Source: FEN-987 sp964598845 (GTDB taxonomy: Archaea; Thermoproteota; Bathyarchaeia; 40CM-2-53-6). Taken from it: DNA of 64,000 bases. The notes under the pieces are model-generated. The model saw nothing but the letters and a program-made list of their open reading frames with translations, was not told the DNA's origin and made no database searches. Made by a program: the position numbers and the translations under genes. The stretch spans positions 1 through 64,000 of the forward strand of contig CAZRDM010000012.1 of assembly GCA_964598845.1 (NCBI GenBank), written 5' to 3'. Shown here one piece after another: positions 8,684-18,634 of the stretch (the first letter of the stretch is position 1; every line of letters begins with the position of its first letter).

Positions 8684-9709
8684 TCACAGAATGACCTTCA
8701 CGCTTTCTCCATCTAAGTTGAAATCTTCTCCCGGGCTGAGCTGTCTCATCTCCTCAAGAAGCTGTTTTCCTTCCCTTCCATCACCAAGAACTGGCAGTCC
8801 AGCCTTCGCATCAACGCTAATAGGCCAAAGTCTGAGCTCCCTGATCTTGCTCCTGTGCAATTCGACCGTCGCTACTATTCCAGATTCGCCTGTCATCTCG
8901 GCTCTGTCATGGAAGATGAAATCACCCAAGCTGTAGAGGATTACCCCCTTCCTGTAACACTCTATGCCATGCCGGATGTGAGGGTGATGACCGACGATCA
9001 GACTCGCACCTGCTTCTATCATCCTTCGAGCAAGGGGCTGTTGATACTCTGCCCTTTGCTTGGCAAAAGCTATCCCCCAGTGAATTCCCACGACAACATG
9101 ATCGGCCTTACCTTTGACTTCCCGGATGTTGCTGCAAATTCGATCCTCATCCCCGATGTCAACTCTTGTTCGAATCTTTGGTGGATCTCCCGGTTGTTCC
9201 TGTAGGGATGTCGGGTCAACCTCATAGCTGGTGGAGACATGCACTGGGGCGATACCGGGACGGTTCTCAGAAGCTGCCGCGCCAAGTGGAAGGGTCGCCG
9301 CCAGACTCATGAAAGCAACTCTGATTCCTCTTCTCCTGAGAAAGATCGGTCTAGACGCTTCTTTCATGTTCCTCCCCGCCCCCACGTGCGGAATCCTCAT
9401 TCTTGTAAGAATCCCAAGAGTCTGCAGCATGACCTCTTCGCCATAATCTAACATATGGTTGTTCGCAAGCGAGACAACATCCACTCCCAAAGCAAGCAGA
9501 ACCTTGGCCACCGATGGTTCGCATCTGTATGCGTACATCTTCTCCTTGGGAGAACCTACCGTTCCGAAAGGAATCTCGAGATTCGCGAGAAAAAGATCCG
9601 CTCCAGATGTAATCTGGAAAGCTCTGTTGAAAGGCGGATTCGAAGGCGAAAAACTATGGTCGATCATAATGTCTCCTACAGCAGCCAGCCTCAATGCCAC
9701 TCGAACCAA
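8684..9709 (-). CDS. CapA family protein (PGA capsule-type metallophosphatase fold)
   Basis: A 341-residue protein with the CapA calcineurin-like layout: LAAVGDIMIDH near the N-terminus, LANLEIPFG near residue 44, VSLANNHMLDYGEE near 79-92, VVGIHWGIAFA near 206, IVGHHPHIRHG near 240 and ILYSLGDFIFHD near 257. All metal-binding Asp, Asn and His motifs are present. Family members include capsule-polymer release factors; in archaea the substrate is generally unknown. There is no evident signal peptide. The start is TTG at 9709 or GTG at 9700. It converges with the M20 gene (11-base gap) and diverges from the membrane protein that follows. Confidence 0.86.
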   Translation of the reverse strand: MVRVALRLAAVGDIMIDHSFSPSNPPFNRAFQITSGADLFLANLEIPFGTVGSPKEKMYAYRCEPSVAKVLLALGVDVVSLANNHMLDYGEEVMLQTLGILTRMRIPHVGAGRNMKEASRPIFLRRRGIRVAFMSLAATLPLGAAASENRPGIAPVHVSTSYEVDPTSLQEQPGDPPKIRTRVDIGDEDRICSNIREVKGKADHVVVGIHWGIAFAKQRAEYQQPLARRMIEAGASLIVGHHPHIRHGIECYRKGVILYSLGDFIFHDRAEMTGESGIVATVELHRSKIRELRLWPISVDAKAGLPVLGDGREGKQLLEEMRQLSPGEDFNLDGESVKVIL

Positions 9710-9879
9710 ATCCGTTTCAATTTAGGAGTCGGCTCATGGAGCTTAAGGGTTTGGGGAGTGTACCTTACGTTTTGAATTCATCACTTAGGCAGTCGCGTTG
9801 TATTCGAAGAAAGTGCTATAGTTACCATAACACTGTGCTGAGCTCCGTGGTGTTCCTCATCGTTCAGGGTGTGGCTTCG

Positions 9880-10377
9880 ATGCCCTTTACACTCTATCAT
9901 TGGGGGCCTGGATTACTGTTTGGCTTGCTTTTCTTAACATACATCGACCTGCCCACTTTCCTTCTTGCGAGCGTGATCATCGATGTTGAGCCTTTCCTCG
10001 TACTGGCCCTAAATCTACGTTATCCGGTACATGGTTACCTTCACACCTTTTTGGGAGGAACCGTTGTGGCGTTTCTGTTGTGGTTGGTGATGAGGAGGGT
10101 TAGAGAAGCTCTTTCGCCTTTCATCTCATCGCTTAGGCTCGAACAAGAAGTATCCTCCTCGAGAATTGGCTTGGCATCTCTCTTCGGTATCTATCTTCAC
10201 ATACTGCTGGACTCGCCCCTATACTCAGAGATTAGACCCTTCTATCCATTCGAGACGAATCCTGTGCTCGGCCATAGTGTATTTTTCGGCTTCGACATCT
10301 ATCCGCTCTGCGCCGCGTCGTTCATCGGTGCAGCATTCGTTTACGCGGCACGAGTTGCTTTCCATAGGAAAATGTAG
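9880..10377 (+). CDS. YdjM/DUF457-like integral membrane protein
   Basis: A 165-residue protein with about four hydrophobic segments, starting MPFTLYHWGPGLLFGL. It contains VIIDVEPFLVLAL and HGYLHTFLGG, the conserved acidic and His clusters of membrane-bound metal-dependent hydrolase-like proteins, and HILLDSPLY later. The ATG at 9880 is chosen because the family begins exactly at MPFT; the frame extends back to 9694 but that part overlaps the divergent capA-like gene. The activity of this family is not established. It stands alone between CapA and the ureohydrolase. Confidence 0.72.
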   Translation: MPFTLYHWGPGLLFGLLFLTYIDLPTFLLASVIIDVEPFLVLALNLRYPVHGYLHTFLGGTVVAFLLWLVMRRVREALSPFISSLRLEQEVSSSRIGLASLFGIYLHILLDSPLYSEIRPFYPFETNPVLGHSVFFGFDIYPLCAASFIGAAFVYAARVAFHRKM

Positions 10378-10417
10378 GCATGTAGTTATTAGACAACCAT
10401 TGACAGATGGTGTTCGC

Positions 10418-11302
10418 ATGGAAAGCATCGCACTGATTGGACTACCGTTTTACACCCTTTCAAGACATCGTGGCATGGGAATGGCTGTCAGAGTCCTGCG
10501 CGAACTTGGACTCTCAGACAGTCTGAAAGGAGGCGGCAGGTCCCTCACAGATTTAGGTGATGTAACCCTATCTGAGATCGTTCAGGACTCAGGCCCGGCT
10601 AACTTAAGGAATTTCCCCCAATTTCATCAAGATACCGAGACCGTCAGTCATGATGCGAGCAGGATCAGCTCAGATGATTTCGCTTTCTGCGTGGGAGGCG
10701 AGTGCACATTCATAGTAGGTGCCCTAGCTGTATTGAGACGTAAGTTCGAAGGCAAGCCGGGAATTCTGTGGATGGATGCTCATGGAGACTTCAATACTCC
10801 AGAGACAACGCCGTCCGGATTCATTGGGGGAATGTGCCTGGCATTCGCGGCTGGACGGGGACCGAAGTTAAGTCCAGAGATCGAGAATTTGAGACCGCTC
10901 CTCACAGAGGAAAATATTGTGCATCTGGGAAGTAGAGCGCTAGACCCATTGGAGGCAAGAGCAATGGAATCTTCCCCGCTCAGACTCTACCCCGAACAGC
11001 AGGTGCGGAGGGAAGGTATAGAGAGAGTTGCAAAGGAGGCTGCGGAGTATCTCGCCGACCGCGCTGACTGGATAATCTGTCACTGGGATGTCGATGTCAC
11101 AGATCCAGCTGAGATAGAGGCTGTCAATTTCCCTGAGAAAGGAGGCCTAGCACTCCACCAGATCAAAAACGTTGTCGAAGCGTTGGAAAGAACTGGCAAG
11201 CTAAGGGTATTCGATCTGGCCGCGTACAATCCGCTTCTAGACGATGAAACCAAATCTGCCGGTCGAAAAGTTCTGAACTTGGTCTCAGAAATATTCTCTT
11301 AG
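10418..11302 (+). CDS. Arginase/agmatinase/formiminoglutamase family ureohydrolase
   Basis: A 294-residue protein of the ureohydrolase fold. Metal-site motifs are WMDAHGDFN (about residues 118-126) and CHWDVDVTDP (about 223-232). The first motif, normally GGDHS, is GGECT at 93-97, so the His ligand is replaced by Cys and the Asp by Glu. Arginase-family subgroups with GGDC are known, so this is probably a subfamily trait, but it argues against naming it arginase or agmatinase. The frame from 10166 overlaps the preceding gene; I take the ATG at 10418. With arginine deiminase and ornithine carbamoyltransferase elsewhere in the window it suggests guanidino or amidino compound catabolism. Confidence 0.8.
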   Translation: MESIALIGLPFYTLSRHRGMGMAVRVLRELGLSDSLKGGGRSLTDLGDVTLSEIVQDSGPANLRNFPQFHQDTETVSHDASRISSDDFAFCVGGECTFIVGALAVLRRKFEGKPGILWMDAHGDFNTPETTPSGFIGGMCLAFAAGRGPKLSPEIENLRPLLTEENIVHLGSRALDPLEARAMESSPLRLYPEQQVRREGIERVAKEAAEYLADRADWIICHWDVDVTDPAEIEAVNFPEKGGLALHQIKNVVEALERTGKLRVFDLAAYNPLLDDETKSAGRKVLNLVSEIFS

Positions 11303-11356
11303 TCCATTCGGTCGCAAAATGCTGGATCCCGTCCCGTCGAGGCAAGTTGGCAACCC

Positions 11357-11536
11357 ATGAGATTCTGTGAAAAATGCGGGTCGTATATGCGTGAGACAAC
11401 CAGAGGATTCGTATGCTCTCGATGTGGACACGAAATCCAAACTCAGATAGTCGAGATCAAGCATATGGAGCCTTCTGACTCCCATCCGATTGATGTCGTG
11501 GATAAATCAAAAGCCGAGTATGCGAAAGTTGGAGAA
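11357..11536 (+). CDS. TFS/RPB9-like zinc-ribbon protein, cut by an assembly gap
   Basis: The first 60 residues are visible. They begin MRFCEKCGSYMRETTRG, followed by FVCSRCGHE, a C-x2-C...C-x2-C zinc ribbon. This matches the N-terminal ribbon of archaeal transcription factor S and RNA polymerase subunit M/RPB9. A second ribbon with the catalytic acidic pair of TFS would be expected after residue 70, inside or beyond the gap, so transcript-cleavage function cannot be confirmed. Other single-ribbon proteins remain possible. Confidence 0.6.
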
Positions 11537-11636
11537 NNNNNNNNNNNNNNNNNNNNNNNNNNNNNNNNNNNNNNNNNNNNNNNNNNNNNNNNNNNNNNNN
11601 NNNNNNNNNNNNNNNNNNNNNNNNNNNNNNNNNNNN
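11537..11636. other. Assembly gap (100 N)
   Basis: A run of exactly 100 N, a scaffold join of unknown true length. The zinc-ribbon gene enters it on the left. The 175 bases to its right (11637-11811) hold no gene that I can support. Confidence 0.99.
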
Positions 11637-11811
11637 TCTGGCCGAATCCTTTTATCGACGCATCGGCTATCGGCTAGCTGCATAACGCAGGGGACTGGGA
11701 ATGGCTAGTGGTGTGGCAGTTTTCTTCCCCGCTAGTGTAGCCTAGAGTCTCCTTGGACTCAGGAATCCCGGCTTTTTGAACCATCAGCCGCTTCCGTGAC
11801 GTGAAGAGAAC

Positions 11812-12787
<976 letters not shown>

Positions 12788-12798
<11 letters not shown>

Positions 12799-13663
12799 TC
12801 TTCTGACATATTTCCAGGACCAAGTCCCCCCAGCGAAGTCGGACGTACGTCAAACTTGGGGCGTCTTCTGGGGACAACTGAAGATCTTCCTTACCTATCG
12901 AACTTGGTTCATCACGGACATGTTCAATACTATCATCTCCATCGCGATGTACTACTTCCTGAGCCTGCAAGTACAACCTGCACAGTTGGCTGAGAGAGGA
13001 TACGGGACCAGCTACCTCGCATTCTCCTTAATCGGAGTCGCTTTCGCGAGCTACCTCTGGTTCTGCATTAACCGGATCAGTCATTCAATGCAGAGTGAGA
13101 TCCGGGAAGGAACCTTCGAAACCGTCGCATCATCTCCAATCAAGATGCGTTCATACCTATTCGGTCAAGCAGCCCGAGGTTTCTTGGTTGGGCTCTACTA
13201 TATGATCGGCGCCCTCGCGGTTGGAATATTCGTGTTCAAGGCTCCGCTCCACTTCGAACCCGCAGCCATTGCAGCTTCAGCACTCGTTCTCGTGTTCATG
13301 ATCTTAAGCCATCTAGGGTTGGGGATCGTGGTAGCAGGCATCGTCCTAGTGTACAAGCAAGCAGATCCGGTCACATTCATGTTGTCACTCTTCATGGAGT
13401 TCTTTGCGGGGGCACTCTTTCCGCTACAGCTACTGAACAGCTATCCCGTGCTGGCGATTGCGTCGCAACTCATGCCGTACACTTATGCGCTGGATGCCTT
13501 GCGAAAGAGCCTGATTCAAGGAGCGACAATAGCGAACCCCGACATACTTTTTGACCTCGGAATCCTAGTCATCTACACTGTCATTCTGCTCCCTCTAGGT
13601 CTTTGGTCGTTCAAGATGGGTTACAACAAGATTCGGGTGGAGGGCACAACATCCGTTTACTAG
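12788..13663 (+). CDS. ABC-2 type transporter permease
   Basis: A 291-residue membrane protein with about six hydrophobic segments. The ABC-2 family hallmark IREGTFETVASSPIKMRSYL (the cytoplasmic coupling element) is in the middle, and FFAGALFPLQLL lies near the end. It overlaps the ATPase gene by 11 bases and is followed after 12 bases by a second, related permease, so the pair probably forms a heterodimeric exporter channel. Confidence 0.9.
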
Positions 13664-13675
13664 AAGGTGAAATCC

Positions 13676-14557
13676 ATGGAAGGAGATCAGATCGTCCAGT
13701 TGCTTCGTGAACATTCCGAACGCGTGGTCCGCACTCCGCTCGTGCAGAAGATACTGTCATTCATTGTTCGAGACTTCAAGATCTACTGGACATATCGATT
13801 CTGGGTTATCTTCGACATAATCGATGTAGTCATCCTTGTTGCGACATACTACTTCGTGGCGCAGATAATTACTCCAGCTAGGCTTGTAACGGAAGGCTAC
13901 GTGACAGGCGACTACTTCACCTTCGCAATGCTCGGGATCGCCTTCTCGCAGTACGTCCAGAATTCCGTGCATGGCTTGACGGAGGGCATTCGCGACGAGC
14001 AATGGACAGGAACGATAGAAACCATTTTGTCGTCCCCAACAAGTTACAGATCCTACCTGCTTGGCGCTTCCGCGTTTCGATTCCTCTACGGCACAATCAT
14101 TCTTATCGGTGCTCTCGGCCTTGGGCTTCTCCTAGGAGGTAGAGTAATCCTTACACCAAGCACCTTTCTCACCGGAGTAATCTTTGCAACCCTGCTCGTT
14201 TCAGGACATTTAGCGATCGGTGCGATGAGTGCTGGGATCGTCGTCATGATAAAACGGGGTGACCCTATCGCCTGGGGATTCACGTGGCTGACGCAACTTG
14301 TTTCAGGTGTCTTCTATCCTCTAGGTCTTCTTCCATGGTACTTGAAATGGCTTGGTTTCGCGCTTCCACTAACCTATAGTCTCGATGGCCTGAGGAGAAC
14401 GTTCATGAACGGAGAGACCGTGTTCCACAGTTTCATACTTCAGACAGACCTAATTGCTCTAGCCTTATTCATCGTCATCATGGTGCCCCTGAGTCTGCAG
14501 GTATTCGCTTGGGCATACAGGAGAGCTCAACGCCAAGGAACGCTGGGACAGTATTAG
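13676..14557 (+). CDS. ABC-2 type transporter permease, second subunit
   Basis: A 293-residue membrane protein similar in layout to its neighbour: about six hydrophobic segments, IRDEQWTGTIETILSSPTSY as the coupling element, and LVSGVFYPLGLLPW before the last helices. I prefer the ATG at 13676: AGGTGA lies five bases upstream, whereas the GTG at 13667 is inside that ribosome-binding motif. It completes the exporter with the two preceding genes. Confidence 0.9.
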   Translation: MEGDQIVQLLREHSERVVRTPLVQKILSFIVRDFKIYWTYRFWVIFDIIDVVILVATYYFVAQIITPARLVTEGYVTGDYFTFAMLGIAFSQYVQNSVHGLTEGIRDEQWTGTIETILSSPTSYRSYLLGASAFRFLYGTIILIGALGLGLLLGGRVILTPSTFLTGVIFATLLVSGHLAIGAMSAGIVVMIKRGDPIAWGFTWLTQLVSGVFYPLGLLPWYLKWLGFALPLTYSLDGLRRTFMNGETVFHSFILQTDLIALALFIVIMVPLSLQVFAWAYRRAQRQGTLGQY

Positions 14558-14631
14558 GGGCGGCCAACCAATCATACCAAAGAGGGCAAACGTTTTCTGG
14601 AGTATAGTAGTAATGATAATCGAATTCTCAT

Positions 14632-14991
14632 TTGCCATGGAAATATACTGACGAATACTACAAGAAATACGCTCGACAGACTTGGGATGAATGCGCTGAG
14701 AAATACATACCCTTACAGCAGCAACTCATACCTTACCATAGAGCCCTCCTCGAAATCCTCCAACCCTAACCTAACCACAAAATCCTCGATGTCTGCACGG
14801 GTCCAGGTGAACCCGCAATGACTGTCGCAGTCATAATCGGACCCAGTGGGCATGTTGTGGACGTTCACTTATCGTCGAACATGACCGAGATGGCGAGGAA
14901 GAATATTACCCACTACTTAGCGCCTCAAGGAGTGAGTATCCCAGCAGAGCGCGTTGTCGTGGTCGCATCGAAACCGTTGGAAAAGAGTTAG
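14632..14991 (+). pseudogene. Decayed SAM-dependent methyltransferase
   Basis: This forward frame spans 120 codons with one internal stop. It reads PWKYTDEYYKKYARQTWDEC, then RALLEILQP, a TAA at 14767, then KILDVCTGPGEPAMTVAVI, which is class I methyltransferase motif I, then GHVVDVHLSSNMTEMARKN, motif II of the UbiE-like group. It ends at TAG 14991, about 120 residues short of a full enzyme, and the only in-frame start is TTG at 14632. The order and spacing of the motifs make chance unlikely. It is a dead, C-terminally truncated gene. Confidence 0.78.
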
Positions 14992-15067
14992 GTCACGTCG
15001 AGGAGGAAGCAAACCCCCAATTTGCATTCCGCAACTACGCAACGTTTGCGCAGCTGAAGGTGTACAC

Positions 15068-16009
15068 TTGAATCCGCGGGCGCTGTCAATAGTGGTTCTG
15101 CTAGTGCTCTCAGTCACTCCCGTTCAGATTCAGCCATATGCGCGGAATATCGCGAAAGCGGAAGAGTATCTGGCTCGTCACTTCAATGGAAATCTGCAAC
15201 TGATATACGAGAGTGAGGATCCCGGACCGCACTGGTTGAGATGTGAGTTTACCAGTTTTCAATGGCGGTATAACCAAACCTACTGGTTATACTCAGACAA
15301 CTTATTCGCATATCTGGCACTTCGGAGTCACTATCCAGAACTCTCGGATAGAATTCGAACAGCGATCCAAAGCTATCGGCAGCCTCCGGCTGACTTCTTC
15401 GAAGTTCTGGGGGGCGAGCGGATCCAACTACCCCTGCACGACGCCCAAGACTTCATTGTCGCTCAAAGTGACAGCCATGTCGTACTCATCCGTCGGCACA
15501 ATTCGACCCGTTTAGCCTTCGGAAACTACGTTGACTTCTGGATGTATGAGGCATTGGAATATGCCCTCGAATACAATCTAGCCAGCGCAGTCTTCTTGGT
15601 TCATAGAGCGGAAGCGTTGTGGCGCGGGAATGGGCTTTCCGACTGGTCGTTTACAGTCTTCGACCACATGTTCAGCAACCAGAAGCTTGCATTGCTCCTC
15701 TTCACAGCCCGCGCAATAGGGATCAGGCTGGTACATGAAGATGAGATGGAAGCGCATCTCTGGAGCATGCAGAACGATGATGGAGGCATAGCAAGTCTCA
15801 GCTATCCGAATGGAAAGAAGGCAGGGTCAGCAAACGCGGAGACAACGGCGTTGACGATTCTGATCTATAACCAGCAATTACTCGCGCACTTTCCCAAGGT
15901 TGAGATACCGACCATATCGGCTAGCGTTACGATGGCAATCCTACCTCTGGTCATGGTGCTCTTGCTTCTGCTATCATATGGGAATAAACGGAGAGTCTTA
16001 ATCGTCTAG
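15068..16009 (+). CDS. Exported, membrane-anchored protein with a possible alpha-toroid domain
   Basis: A 313-residue protein with an N-terminal hydrophobic segment (LSIVVLLVLSV), a large hydrophilic middle, and a C-terminal helix (ILPLVMVLLLLLSYG) followed by KRRVLIV, so the body is likely extracellular and anchored at both ends or after cleavage. Near residues 235-270 it has LWSMQNDDGGIASLSYPNG and SANAETTALTILIY, resembling repeats of prenyltransferase/squalene-cyclase-like alpha-toroids. I take the TTG at 15068, preceded by GAAGGTG; the open frame back to 14954 overlaps the methyltransferase relic. Function unknown; it could bind or process surface carbohydrates. Confidence 0.62.
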   Translation: MNPRALSIVVLLVLSVTPVQIQPYARNIAKAEEYLARHFNGNLQLIYESEDPGPHWLRCEFTSFQWRYNQTYWLYSDNLFAYLALRSHYPELSDRIRTAIQSYRQPPADFFEVLGGERIQLPLHDAQDFIVAQSDSHVVLIRRHNSTRLAFGNYVDFWMYEALEYALEYNLASAVFLVHRAEALWRGNGLSDWSFTVFDHMFSNQKLALLLFTARAIGIRLVHEDEMEAHLWSMQNDDGGIASLSYPNGKKAGSANAETTALTILIYNQQLLAHFPKVEIPTISASVTMAILPLVMVLLLLLSYGNKRRVLIV

Positions 16010-16162
16010 CTTTGCGGGTTCTATGATGTAGGGGTAGGTCGTGCCGCAGGAATTGCGCATCAAAGTCTGGTCTTGTTTCGGTCCCGGAAGGGCAAGCTAG
16101 CTGCCGTTGTCACTGCAGCGATTCATAAGGTACCACTCATACACCTTTAGCTGAAACGAAAA

Positions 16163-17068
16163 ATGCGCTATGACCTTGTCATCGTGGGACATATCGTTCT
16201 AGACCAAGTAGTCAGCTCAGGGGAGGTTCGTGGGCCCATGTTGGGCGGACCCTGTACCTATGCCGGCCTGGCGGCCCGTGCGCTTGGAGCGCGGGTCGCC
16301 TTGGTCAGCAAAGTGGGTCGAGATTTTGGAAAGAAGCATCTAGCTTGGCTCCGCGCAAAGGGAATAGCCGTCGACTGGGTCAGGATTTCAATTTCTTCCA
16401 CAACTCGATTCAAAATCGAATATCAGGATAGTGGAAGAAGAATGGAAGTTAGCTCCCAATGCGATGCGATCGCGGCCGATGATGTGTCAGTTATCCCTTC
16501 CGCGACCGCTGTTCACCTGGGATCTGTACTCTCCGAAATTCCTTCATCACTTGCAATTCAAATCGCAAAACGTAATCCCGTTGTTAGTCTAGATGCTCAA
16601 GGATATCTTCGTGGAATCTTATCCACTGGTGAGGTGCGGGAGAAAGAGTGGCGTGATGACAGACTGTTGAGGGAGATTACAGTCCTTAAGGTTTCGGAGC
16701 AGGAAGCTGCAGTGATGACGAGAGCAGACTTCACCATTCGCCAATTGTCTAAGCTAGGCCCAGAGATTGTTCTATTGACCAAAGGAAGGAGGGGAACTGA
16801 TGTCTGGTCAACCGAAGAAGGAGCGTTTCGCGTCCCGGCCTACGAAACGTCAGTAAGGGACCCCACTGGTGCAGGAGACGCACTTGTGGGCGGGTTCTTG
16901 ATCACGTGGCTTCGGAAACGCGATCTGCGATGGTCAGCAGCAATCGGTTCGGCCATTGCTTCATTCGTCGTGGAGAGATTTGGACCCTCAAGGTTCGGGA
17001 CGCGCAAGGAAATAGAGGAGCGAGCTGAAACAATTATGGCTCGCACGGTGAGAGTGAAGGGCGCTTAG
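16163..17068 (+). CDS. PfkB family carbohydrate kinase
   Basis: A 301-residue ribokinase-fold enzyme. The N-terminus has IVGHIVLDQV and MLGGPCTYAGLAARALGA (sugar-binding glycine motif). The C-terminal PfkB signature DPTGAGDALVGGF (about residues 233-245) contains the catalytic Asp of DTGAGD-type motifs. It transfers phosphate from ATP (or ADP) to a sugar, nucleoside or related alcohol; which one cannot be read. It is 11 bases ahead of the aldo/keto reductase, so the two are probably co-transcribed. The 150 bases before it show no other gene. Confidence 0.87.
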   Translation: MRYDLVIVGHIVLDQVVSSGEVRGPMLGGPCTYAGLAARALGARVALVSKVGRDFGKKHLAWLRAKGIAVDWVRISISSTTRFKIEYQDSGRRMEVSSQCDAIAADDVSVIPSATAVHLGSVLSEIPSSLAIQIAKRNPVVSLDAQGYLRGILSTGEVREKEWRDDRLLREITVLKVSEQEAAVMTRADFTIRQLSKLGPEIVLLTKGRRGTDVWSTEEGAFRVPAYETSVRDPTGAGDALVGGFLITWLRKRDLRWSAAIGSAIASFVVERFGPSRFGTRKEIEERAETIMARTVRVKGA

Positions 17069-17079
17069 CGGGGGTAGCT

Positions 17080-17686
17080 ATGGAATTCAAGGAATTAGGA
17101 AAGAGCGGCGCAAGGATCCCTGTCCTTGGCTTGGGGACATGGGGAATTGGAGGTTTCTCAAGCAGATTCTTGGGCGGTGATGAGGAAGGGGGTCAGGCAT
17201 TGAGGTTCGGGCTGGAGCTCGGGATGCGCTTCATCGACACAGCCGAAATGTATGCGAAAGGCCATTCCGAGGAGGTTGTGGCTAAGGCAGTCAAGTCTGA
17301 ACGTGAGAGCGTATTCATAGCCACGAAAGTTTCCCCAGAGCATCTATCTTACAATGATGTCCTTCGTTCATGCGAAGCCAGTCTCAAACGTCTCGAAACG
17401 AAATACATTGACCTCTATCAAGTTCATTGGCCTAACCCAAGCATTCCGATTGCAGAAACCATGAAAGCCATGGAACGCTTGATGGGGGATGGCAAAATTC
17501 GCTATGTCGGAGTCAGCAACTTCTCAGTTAGACAAACTCGAGAAGCACAGAAAGTGCTCTCGAAAACGAGCTTGGCCTCAAATCAAGTAGAGTACAGTCT
17601 TCTAGATCGATCGATTGAAGCTGACCTGCTTCCATACTCTGAAAAAGAGCAGATTACTGTAATCGCTTATAGCCCTCTAGCCCGAG
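17080..17686 (+). CDS. Aldo/keto reductase, C-terminus lost in an assembly gap
   Basis: 202 residues are visible. The catalytic tetrad is complete: Asp and Tyr in FIDTAEMYAKGHSEE, Lys in IATKV and His in QVHWPNPS. RYVGVSNFS and the start of the NADP-binding loop (IAYSPLA) follow. Length and motifs fit the general diketogulonate-reductase-like group that reduces aldehydes or ketones with NADPH. The last third is missing, so the protein may be complete in the organism. Start is the ATG at 17080 after GGGGGT. Confidence 0.88.
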
Positions 17687-17786
17687 NNNNNNNNNNNNNN
17701 NNNNNNNNNNNNNNNNNNNNNNNNNNNNNNNNNNNNNNNNNNNNNNNNNNNNNNNNNNNNNNNNNNNNNNNNNNNNNNNNNNNNNN
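17687..17786. other. Assembly gap (100 N)
   Basis: A run of exactly 100 N interrupts the aldo/keto reductase. The reductase frame does not reappear on the right side, so the true gap is longer than the end of that gene or a join was forced. Confidence 0.99.
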
Positions 17787-18029
17787 TTGTCCCAGCCCAA
17801 CTCAAACCTCGCTCATCTAATCGCACGCGTGGTTAGAATGTTCGAACGATACGCGAAAAATATCGATCCCTACGATGAGCAGTTCCTCGAGTTCATCTCG
17901 CAATACCTGAGAAGCCAAGAAGTGAACGATCCGAAGGCTCTTCCCTTCTCAAGGCTCTATGAAATCATCAAGGGAGGAATTCGCGAATACCTAGGTCAAC
18001 AAGAATCAAAGAGTGAACCGAAGAAATGA
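17787..18029 (+). CDS. Small hypothetical helical protein (start may lie in the gap)
   Basis: An 80-residue frame begins directly at the gap edge with a TTG, so the real start may be upstream. It reads as a charged, helix-rich protein (LIARVVRMFERYAKNIDPYD) ending in a Lys/Glu-rich tail, with no cysteines or membrane segments. Its stop overlaps the start of the Fap7-like kinase by four bases (ATGA), so both are translated together. That operon, with RNA-related genes, hints at a role in RNA or ribosome work, but I do not recognise the family. Confidence 0.6.
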   Translation: MSQPNSNLAHLIARVVRMFERYAKNIDPYDEQFLEFISQYLRSQEVNDPKALPFSRLYEIIKGGIREYLGQQESKSEPKK

Positions 18030-18631
18030 CGAAACACAGCGCTACCAAGAGTGAAGGAGACGCAATAATCGTAACAGGAACTCCCGGAACCGGAAAGACT
18101 AACTTCGCCAAGAAGCTTGCTGAAGAAATCGGCGGGAAGTATATTTCGCTCACTCAGTACGTCTCCAGACAAAAACTGTACACCGCTGTGGATCGCGAAA
18201 GGCGCACGAAAATCATTGACATCAAGAAGACTAGTGCAAGCCTGAGAGAACTTCTTTCCACAATGAGGAGACCAGTAGTGATAGAAACCAACATACCGGA
18301 CGGTATCCTCCCCAGACAGAGGCCAAGACAAGTCTTCGTCCTGCGTTGCCATCCTCGAATCATGGAAGGACGTCTACGGCGGAAGAAATGGGCTGCGATG
18401 AAAATCCGTGAGAATGTTCTGGCGGAGATCCTTGACGCATGTCTTCTGAACGCTTTGGAGTATTACGGTTCGGACAAGATAATGCAACTGGATGCTTCGA
18501 GAATGAGTTTGAAAGAATGTCTGGGGACTGCCAGGCGAATTCTCTCAGGTAGGAAGACGAAGAGGGTGATTAGCATAGACTGGATTCGTACTTTGGAAAG
18601 AGAGGGCATCCTACACAGGTACCTGAGGTGA
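18026..18631 (+). CDS. Adenylate kinase 6/Fap7-type NTPase
   Basis: A 201-residue P-loop protein with IIVTGTPGTGKTNFAKKLAE at residues 12-31 and a short lid with REN and RRKKW segments, matching AK6/Fap7. In eukaryotes and archaea this enzyme acts with ribosomal protein S11 in small-subunit maturation and has adenylate kinase and ATPase activity. It follows the small helical gene with a 4-base overlap and is followed by a zinc-ribbon and an Sm-like gene, an information-processing operon. Members are usually about 180 residues; here the C-terminal tail is slightly longer. Confidence 0.86.
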   Translation: MTKHSATKSEGDAIIVTGTPGTGKTNFAKKLAEEIGGKYISLTQYVSRQKLYTAVDRERRTKIIDIKKTSASLRELLSTMRRPVVIETNIPDGILPRQRPRQVFVLRCHPRIMEGRLRRKKWAAMKIRENVLAEILDACLLNALEYYGSDKIMQLDASRMSLKECLGTARRILSGRKTKRVISIDWIRTLEREGILHRYLR

Positions 18632-18634
18632 TGA

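Noticed and set aside
10166..10417. Extended N-terminus of the ureohydrolase
   Set aside because: It lies fully within the preceding membrane protein gene in another frame; the ATG at 10418 gives the family start.
11715..11785. tRNA-like stretch after the first gap (TAGTGTAGCCTAG and GAGTC...GACTC arms)
   Set aside because: The anticodon loop would have six bases, and no acceptor stem or T-arm with TTCGA can be formed.
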